From Chloroflexota bacterium (lineage in GTDB: Bacteria > Chloroflexota > Limnocylindria > Limnocylindrales > CSP1-4): DNA of 12,158 bases. This document shows, piece by piece, positions 7,820-12,158 of the stretch (within the stretch, counting starts at the first letter, position 1; each line of letters opens with the position of its first letter). The stretch is from positions 1 through 12,158 of the forward strand of contig JAKAMV010000204.1 of the NCBI GenBank assembly GCA_021812735.1, written 5' to 3'. Below the pieces are notes generated by a model. The model saw only the letters and a list, made by a program, of their open reading frames with translations. It was not told the origin of the DNA and ran no database searches. The position numbers and the translations under genes are program-made.

Positions 7820-8524
7820 TCAGATCCCCAGGTACGCTTCCTGGACGTGGGTGTTGCCGAGCAGCTGCTCGCCGGTCCCCTCGAGAACGATCCGGCCCTG
7901 CTCGAGGACGTACGCGCGGTCCACGATGCGGAGCGTGGTGTTCACGTTCTGCTCCACCAGCAGGATCGTCATGCCCCGGCTGCGGAGCTTCTTGAGCGCC
8001 TCGAACGTGTCCAGCGTGAGCATGGGCGCGAGCCCGAGGCTGGGCTCGTCGACGAGCAGCAGTGACGGCTGCGGCATCAGGCCGCGCCCGACCGCGAGCA
8101 TCTTGCGCTCGCCGCCCGACAGGGTGCCGGCCAGCTGGTCCCTGCGCTCGAGCAGGCGCGGGAACAGCTCGAACACGCTCTCCATGGTGGCCGCGGCGGC
8201 CTTCTTGTCCCTGACGCTGTAGGCGCCGACCAGCAGGTTCTCGTACACGGACATCGACGGGAACAGGTTCAGGCTCTCGGACACATAGCCGATCCCGATC
8301 CGGCTGACCCGGTGGGGCTGCATGCCGCTCAGCTCCCTGCCGCGGAAGGTGATGGACCCTCGGATGGGGGGCACGAAGCCCGCGATCGAGCGCAGGGTGG
8401 TGGTCTTGCCGGCGCCGTTGGGGCCCAGGATGGCGACGAACTCGCCCTCCTCGACGTGGAGGTCCACGCCCCACAGGACCTGCAGGAGGTCGTAGCCGGA
8501 TTCGACGGCGGTCAGTTTGAGCAC
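7820..8524 (-). CDS. livF: ABC transporter ATP-binding protein LivF
   Basis: A 234-residue ATPase, the standard LivF length. Walker A is GPNGAGKTT (residues 34-42), the Q-loop region YVSESLNLFPSMSVYENL carries a Ser where many relatives have Gly-Arg, the ABC signature is canonical LSGGE (135-139), Walker B is LLLVDE (155-160) with catalytic Glu160, and the switch region is LLVEQN. The C-terminus LLGNTHVQEAYLGI is the typical LivF ending. It starts with GTG, with AGGGAG five bases upstream. It forms the nucleotide-binding pair with LivG. Unlike LivG it keeps an intact signature motif, so at least one of the two composite ATP sites should be catalytically normal. It lies 28 bases after livG and 9 before livH, in one operon. 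Confidence 0.95.
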   Translation of the reverse strand: MLKLTAVESGYDLLQVLWGVDLHVEEGEFVAILGPNGAGKTTTLRSIAGFVPPIRGSITFRGRELSGMQPHRVSRIGIGYVSESLNLFPSMSVYENLLVGAYSVRDKKAAAATMESVFELFPRLLERRDQLAGTLSGGERKMLAVGRGLMPQPSLLLVDEPSLGLAPMLTLDTFEALKKLRSRGMTILLVEQNVNTTLRIVDRAYVLEQGRIVLEGTGEQLLGNTHVQEAYLGI

Positions 8525-8552
8525 GGTGTCTCCCTCGAGCCTCGCTGGCCGC

Positions 8553-9281
8553 TCAGAGGATGTAGTGGGCGCCGAGATAGGCCTCGCGGACCTTCTCGTC
8601 CTGGGCTACCGTCGCCGCGTCGCCGTGGGCGATCAGCTCGCCGTACTGGAGGACCGCGAGGTTCTCGCACAGGTCGAGGATCAGCCGCATCACGTGCTCG
8701 ACCATCACGATGGTCACCCCATCGGCGCGGATCTTGCGCAGGAGGGCGGCGACGGGCGTCAGCTCCGACGGCGTGAGGCCGGAGGCGAACTCGTCGAGGA
8801 ACAGCAGCTTGGGGTCGCTGGCCAGCGCGCGCGCGAGGTCGAGCCGCTTGAGCTGGACCGCGTTGAGGTGGCCCGCGATCGTGCTGACCGGACGCGGGAA
8901 CTCGACGTACCGGAGGACGCCGAGGGCGTGGTCGGCGGTCATGCGGTGGTCGGCGTCCGGGTTGCCGAACGTCGCCGCGACGACCACGTTCTCGAGCACG
9001 GACATCCGCGGGAACGGACGCGGGATCTGGAACGTGCGCCCGATGCCCAGCCGGCACATCCGGTCGGCCGGCAGGCCGGTCGTCTCGTGGCCGTTGAAGC
9101 GGACGGTGCCCCCGTTCGGGCGCAGCGCGCCCGCGAGGCAGTTGAGCAGCGTGGACTTGCCGGCGCCGTTCGGGCCGATCAGCCCGAAGATCTCGCCCTC
9201 CTCCACGTTGAAGGTCACGTTGTTGACGGCGGTCAGGCCACCGAACCGCTTGGTGACGCCGTCGAGCTCAAGGAGCGACAT
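8553..9281 (-). CDS. livG: ABC transporter ATP-binding protein LivG
   Basis: A 242-residue ATPase with Walker A GPNGAGKST (36-44), Q85 in RTFQIPRPFPRMSVLENV (this I-x-x-F-P-x-M-S-V-x-E-N block is typical of LivG), Walker B LLFLDE (159-164), D-loop SGLTPSE and switch His196 (VEH). The ending VREAYLGAHYIL is LivG-like. The notable feature is the signature motif: the expected LSGGQ-type sequence is LNAVQ (139-143), lacking both glycines, although the following KRLDLARALASDPKLLFLDE is well conserved. It is slightly shorter than E. coli LivG (about 255) because the loop after the Q-loop region is compact. The ATG follows GAGG by four bases. It is the first gene after the livK hairpin and leads the livG-livF-livH-livM block. 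Confidence 0.94.
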   Translation of the reverse strand: MSLLELDGVTKRFGGLTAVNNVTFNVEEGEIFGLIGPNGAGKSTLLNCLAGALRPNGGTVRFNGHETTGLPADRMCRLGIGRTFQIPRPFPRMSVLENVVVAATFGNPDADHRMTADHALGVLRYVEFPRPVSTIAGHLNAVQLKRLDLARALASDPKLLFLDEFASGLTPSELTPVAALLRKIRADGVTIVMVEHVMRLILDLCENLAVLQYGELIAHGDAATVAQDEKVREAYLGAHYIL

Positions 9282-9303
9282 GGAGCCTCGCTCTGAGTGG
9301 TCG

Positions 9304-9328
9304 GGGGGCCGGCATGGCGCCGGCCCCC
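9304..9328 (-). terminator. GC-rich stem-loop between livK and livG (attenuator or 3'-end stabiliser)
   Basis: A perfect 10-bp inverted repeat, GGGGGCCGGC at 9304-9313 and GCCGGCCCCC at 9319-9328, encloses a five-base loop. It begins 24 bases past the livK stop and ends 22 bases before the livG start. There is no U-tract after it on the minus strand, so full intrinsic termination is doubtful. A partial terminator or mRNA stabiliser that raises binding protein over membrane subunits is the likely role, as known for many importer operons. Confidence 0.6.
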
Positions 9329-9352
9329 TGCACGGAACTGCCCGGTGTGACG

Positions 9353-10693
9353 TCAGGGCTTCGCCTGGAGGGTGCCCGAGGCCTGGTCGGCCGGCCAGAC
9401 GACGGTCCGGTCACCGCTGTGGTACTGGGTGACGGGGAAGATGTAGTGGCCCTTGCCCACCACGGGATCGGGGATCGAGTCGGCGTTGAAGTCGTAGCTC
9501 GACATGATGATCCCGTCGGTGTAGGTGAGCTGGCCCGTCCAGAGCTTGTCCTGGGCCTCCTTGTACAGCGTGGCGCTGGTGATGGAGCCCTGGTCGGCCA
9601 GGGTCTGCTGCATCACCTTGATGAAGAAGTTGGTCCAGTCGTAGGACAGGCCGGCCGCCGCCGCGCTGGGGTCGGTGCCGAACTTGGCCTTGTAGTCCGA
9701 CTGGAACTGCTTCGCCTTGTCGGTCGCGAAGCCGGGCACGGAGTCGAGGACGTAGTCCGAGGACGAGCCGGTCATCTTGTACCAGTCGCCGAACCAGCCG
9801 AGGCCGTCGGCCACGATCAGGGACTTGATGCCCGCGTCGTCGGCGGCCTTGATGAAGGCCGTGATCGACGCCGCGGCGGTGCTCGTGCCCGCGATCACCG
9901 GCACGTTCTGGCTCTTGTACCGCGACATGAGCGACGAGAAGTCGGTCTGGGTGAGCGGGAAGTAGTCCTCGCTCACGACGTTCCAGCCGGTGCTGGTGAA
10001 GTCCTGCTTGAGGCCGGCGCCGAAGGAGCGGCCCCAGTCGGTGTCCTCGCCGTAGATCGCCACGTCCTTGGAGGCGGGCGTGTAGGTGCCGGCGGCGATG
10101 GCGTCGTTGATGGCGGACACGTAGGCCGTCGTGAGCTTGACCGGGTCCGGCCAGCCCTTGGACGTCCAGTAGCCGTACTTGGCCTGGTCGGAGCTGAACT
10201 TCTGGTTCACGACGCCCGTGGCGCCCATGCCGAAGAACCACGGGATCTGGTACTTGGCCGTGAGCTCCATCTCGGCGACCGAGACCGAGCTGTTCCAGTT
10301 CAGGATGCCCGCGATGATCTTCTGGCCGACGATGGCCTGCTCGAGCGCCGCGGTGCCCTTGGCCGGGTCAGCCTGGTCGTCGATGTAGACCGGGTTGATC
10401 TTGTAGTTGCCGACCTGCCAGTTGATGGCGTCGAAGGCCATCTGCGCGGCGTTCTTCATCTCGGTGCCGGTGAGCGCCGAGGTGCCGGTGAACGGCCCGT
10501 CGATGCCGATGTTGATGGTCTCGCTCGCGGCGCTGCTGCCGCCAGCCGCCTGACTGGCGGCTGCGCTCGCCGCAGCCTGGCTTGCGGCCGTGGTGGCGGC
10601 CGGACTCGAGCCGGACGAGCTGCACGCGCTCACCATGAGCACGGCGGCAGCGGCCAGGCTGGCGATCCGGAACGTCGTCCCAGTACGGATCAC
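9353..10693 (-). CDS. livK: Substrate-binding lipoprotein of a Liv-type (HAAT family) ABC importer
   Basis: A 446-residue type I periplasmic binding protein. The N-terminus MIRTGTTFRIASLAAAAVL is a lipoprotein signal with lipobox VSAC and predicted lipidated Cys24. An Ala/Ser/Gly/Thr-rich linker of about 35 residues (AASQAAASAAASQAAGG) then tethers the domain to the membrane. The folded part opens with INIGIDGPFTG and EMKNAAQMAFDAINW, the classic start of the Leu/Ile/Val-, amide- and urea-binding family. The GTG start is preceded at five bases by GGAGGAGAGG; longer upstream starts would place this signal inside the protein. Length fits the family plus linker. Its position ahead of livGFHM shows it is the dedicated receptor, and the hairpin after it suggests it is made in excess. 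The ligand is not readable from sequence; the neighbouring amine-oxidising flavoenzymes suggest an amino acid or N-methylated amine. Confidence 0.93.
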   Translation of the reverse strand: MIRTGTTFRIASLAAAAVLMVSACSSSGSSPAATTAASQAAASAAASQAAGGSSAASETINIGIDGPFTGTSALTGTEMKNAAQMAFDAINWQVGNYKINPVYIDDQADPAKGTAALEQAIVGQKIIAGILNWNSSVSVAEMELTAKYQIPWFFGMGATGVVNQKFSSDQAKYGYWTSKGWPDPVKLTTAYVSAINDAIAAGTYTPASKDVAIYGEDTDWGRSFGAGLKQDFTSTGWNVVSEDYFPLTQTDFSSLMSRYKSQNVPVIAGTSTAAASITAFIKAADDAGIKSLIVADGLGWFGDWYKMTGSSSDYVLDSVPGFATDKAKQFQSDYKAKFGTDPSAAAAGLSYDWTNFFIKVMQQTLADQGSITSATLYKEAQDKLWTGQLTYTDGIIMSSYDFNADSIPDPVVGKGHYIFPVTQYHSGDRTVVWPADQASGTLQAKP

Positions 10694-10698
10694 GATTA

Positions 10699-10708
10699 CC
10701 TCTCCTCC
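10699..10708 (-). promoter_or_regulatory. Strong ribosome binding site of livK
   Basis: On the minus strand GGAGGAGAGG is followed by TAATC and then GTG, an extended Shine-Dalgarno match five bases from the start. It fixes the livK start just before the lipoprotein signal peptide and fits high expression of the binding protein. I could not identify a convincing -35/-10 promoter in the 196-base gap upstream. Confidence 0.7.
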
Positions 10709-10774
10709 AAACAAGTCGGGTGTCGGTCGACGCTGACCTGGTGGGTGGTGCGCTGTCCTCCTTCTAGGCCGTGC

Positions 10775-10793
10775 CCCTCCGCGAGGCGGAGGG
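10775..10793 (-). terminator. Hairpin downstream of etfA, possible terminator
   Basis: CCCTCCGC (10775-10782) and GCGGAGGG (10786-10793) pair perfectly around a three-base loop, about 100 bases after the etfA stop and about 80 before the livK start. No U-run follows on the minus strand, so it would be a tract-less terminator of the type proposed for high-GC bacteria, or just an RNA fold. It marks the most plausible boundary between the etfBA and liv transcripts. Confidence 0.4.
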
Positions 10794-10889
10794 CGCGTGG
10801 ACGACCGTGCGCGTCGGTCCCGGCGCCGCGCCATCGGGACGCGGTCGGCGGCGCTGGAGCGGGATCGACGCCACGGCGGCAGCCAAGCC

Positions 10890-11852
10890 TCAGGCCCCCC
10901 GCACGCGCCGGATCTCGGCGCTGATCGCGGGCAGGACCTCGGCCATGTCGCCGATCACCGCGTAGTCGGCGGCGGTCATGATCGGCGCCTCGGCGTCCTT
11001 GTTGATCGCCAGGATCCGCTTGGCCCCCTTGCACCCCGCGAGGTGCTGGGTGGCGCCGGAGATCCCGGCCGCGATGTACAGCTCCGGCGCGATCTTGGTG
11101 CCGGTCTGGCCCACCTGCTCGGTGTGCGGGCGCCAGCCGGCGATCGTCACGGCGCGGGAGCAGCCGACGGCCGCCCCGAGCAGCGAGGCGAGCTCCACGA
11201 CCGGGCCGAAGCCGTCGGAGGAGCCCGCGCCGCGGCCGCCGGACACGACCACCTTGGCGTCGGCAAGCGACACGCCGCCGGACGGCGCCGCGACGCGGCC
11301 CACGACGCGGACGGCGAGGTCGGCGTCGTCGAGCTCGGGGGTGAACGCCGTCACGGATGCCGAGCCGCCGGTCTCGACGGCCTCGACCACGTGGGCGGCG
11401 ACGGTGAGGATCGCCCGGTCCGCGACCAGAGCGGCCTCCTCGAGCAGGCTGCCGCCCCACCGCGCCCGGGTGACCGTGACCGGCGAGCCGGGGGCCACGA
11501 CGGTGCAGTTGGCGGCGAACGGCTGGGCGGCGCGGGCGGCGGTGCGGGCGAGGACGGTGTTGCCCTCCTCGGTGCCGGGGCCCACCAGGAAGTCGGCGGC
11601 CAGCGAGCTGGCCAGGTCGTCGAGGATGCGGGCCGCGGCGTCGGGCGCCGGCGCCCCGAGCGATGGGTGCTGGGCGACGTGGACATCGGTGGCGCCCCAC
11701 GCGCCGAGCCCGGCGGCGACGGCGTCGTCGCCGATCACGAGCGCGTGCACCGGCCCGCCGGCCGCCAGCTGTCGGCCGAGTGCAAGGGCCTGGAGGGCCA
11801 CCTTGTCGGCGGCGCCCTCGGCCGTGGGGACGTAGACGAGGACCGTGGCCAT
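10890..11852 (-). CDS. etfA: Electron transfer flavoprotein alpha subunit EtfA
   Basis: A 320-residue protein starting MATVLVYVPTAEG, the usual alpha-subunit length. The N-terminal half is the variable domain. The C-terminal FAD domain is unmistakable: VVVSGGRGAGSSDGF, SRAVTIAGWRPHTEQVGQTGTKIAPELYIA, GISGATQHLAGCKGAKRILAINKDAEAPI and ADYAVIGD, where the Ser/Arg/Gln/Thr cluster and the Gly-Ile-Ser-Gly-Ala turn hold FAD. With EtfB it carries electrons from soluble flavin dehydrogenases to ETF:quinone oxidoreductase. The ATG sits two bases after the etfB stop. An alternative GTG six bases earlier overlaps that stop as GTGA, with GGGAG four bases upstream; either start implies translational coupling. 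Known donors of ETF include dimethylglycine and sarcosine dehydrogenases, which fits the neighbouring plus-strand genes, but acyl-CoA dehydrogenases elsewhere could also use it. Confidence 0.95.
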   Translation of the reverse strand: MATVLVYVPTAEGAADKVALQALALGRQLAAGGPVHALVIGDDAVAAGLGAWGATDVHVAQHPSLGAPAPDAAARILDDLASSLAADFLVGPGTEEGNTVLARTAARAAQPFAANCTVVAPGSPVTVTRARWGGSLLEEAALVADRAILTVAAHVVEAVETGGSASVTAFTPELDDADLAVRVVGRVAAPSGGVSLADAKVVVSGGRGAGSSDGFGPVVELASLLGAAVGCSRAVTIAGWRPHTEQVGQTGTKIAPELYIAAGISGATQHLAGCKGAKRILAINKDAEAPIMTAADYAVIGDMAEVLPAISAEIRRVRGA

Positions 11853-11854
11853 GG

Positions 11855-12158
11855 TCACAGGACTCCCACGCTGGAGAGGAGCTCCACGACGGCCGGCGCC
11901 GCGTCCGCGCCCCGGCCCAGGACCTGCGCCTGCTTGGCCTCGGTCTCGGGCACCACGAGTCGCCGCAGCTCGAGGCGCTGCGGCGGCCGCACGGGGCTGG
12001 ACGTCGCGATGGGCTTGCTCTTGGCGCGCAGCCGGCCGGGGACCGACGGGTAGCGCGGCAGGTTGATGCCCTCCAGCACGGCGATGACCGCCGGCGTCGT
12101 GACCTCGAAGACGTTGCGGCCGCCCGACGCCTCCTGCTCGGCCCGGGCGACGCCGTCG
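11855..12158 (-). CDS. etfB: Electron transfer flavoprotein beta subunit EtfB (N-terminus outside window)
   Basis: The last 100 residues of EtfB are present; the family is about 250-260 residues, so roughly 150 lie beyond the right edge. The visible part runs DGVARAEQEASGGRNVFEV, TTPAVIAVLEGINLPRYPSV, PGRLRAKSKPI. This is the conserved P-AV-x-x-x-EG-N-PRYPS-PG-x-x-AK-KP-I block that contains the ETF recognition-loop segment and precedes the C-terminal arm that wraps round EtfA. The beta subunit binds AMP in classical ETF and docks onto partner dehydrogenases. It is immediately upstream of etfA with a stop/start overlap or two-base gap, the standard etfBA order. Confidence 0.93.
   Translation of the reverse strand, partial: DGVARAEQEASGGRNVFEVTTPAVIAVLEGINLPRYPSVPGRLRAKSKPIATSSPVRPPQRLELRRLVVPETEAKQAQVLGRGADAAPAVVELLSSVGVL

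Noticed and set aside
5718..8474. A 918-codon minus-strand frame that could look like a giant LivM fusion
   Set aside because: Only the last 343 codons are permease. The upstream part is the wrong-frame shadow of livH and livF, which have their own correct frames, starts and ribosome sites.
10694..10889. Glycine or other known riboswitch upstream of livK
   Set aside because: I could not find the conserved core of any riboswitch class I know; only one short hairpin is present.
9314..10924. A long plus-strand open frame antisense to livK
   Set aside because: No domain resemblance, dominated by Arg/Gly/Val/Asp/His shadow composition, while the minus strand encodes an obvious binding lipoprotein.
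10797..12053. A 418-codon plus-strand open frame opposite etfA
   Set aside because: EtfA and EtfB motifs on the minus strand are unambiguous; the plus frame has no family resemblance.

Overview
This is a very GC-rich window (by eye about 70% G+C) with tightly packed genes, GTG starts and clear Shine-Dalgarno sequences. It suggests a high-GC actinomycete or a high-GC Chloroflexota. The Ala/Ser-rich linker of the binding lipoprotein would fit the latter, but phylum cannot be settled from the sequence. No RNA genes, CRISPR arrays, insertion sequences, phage genes or integrases were seen. No gene-free stretch exceeds 300 bases; the longest is 196 bases, between etfA and livK.

Layout. Two genes lie on the plus strand: a 5'-truncated and then a frameshifted member of the dimethylglycine/sarcosine dehydrogenase family (FAD oxidoreductase fused to a folate-binding GcvT-like domain). 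They converge on a long minus-strand series. Read in its transcription direction, right to left, that series is etfB (partial), etfA, livK, livG, livF, livH, livM and a DadA-like FAD amine/amino-acid dehydrogenase. etfB/etfA are translationally coupled. A GC-rich hairpin follows etfA and another lies between livK and livG. livG through the DadA-like gene are separated by 28 bases or less, so they look like one transcript.

How the genes could work together (inference). The ABC importer brings in a nitrogenous solute, probably an amino acid or N-methylated amine rather than necessarily leucine/isoleucine/valine. The DadA-like enzyme and the two FAD-GcvT enzymes oxidise it, passing one-carbon units to tetrahydrofolate. 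Electrons from the flavoenzymes could go to the electron-transfer flavoprotein (EtfAB), as they do for mitochondrial dimethylglycine and sarcosine dehydrogenases. The window thus resembles an uptake-to-electron-carrier catabolic island for methylated amines. Each part belongs to a known family. What deserves attention is the combination, the doubled dehydrogenase, the frameshift, the atypical LivG signature motif and the intercistronic hairpins.
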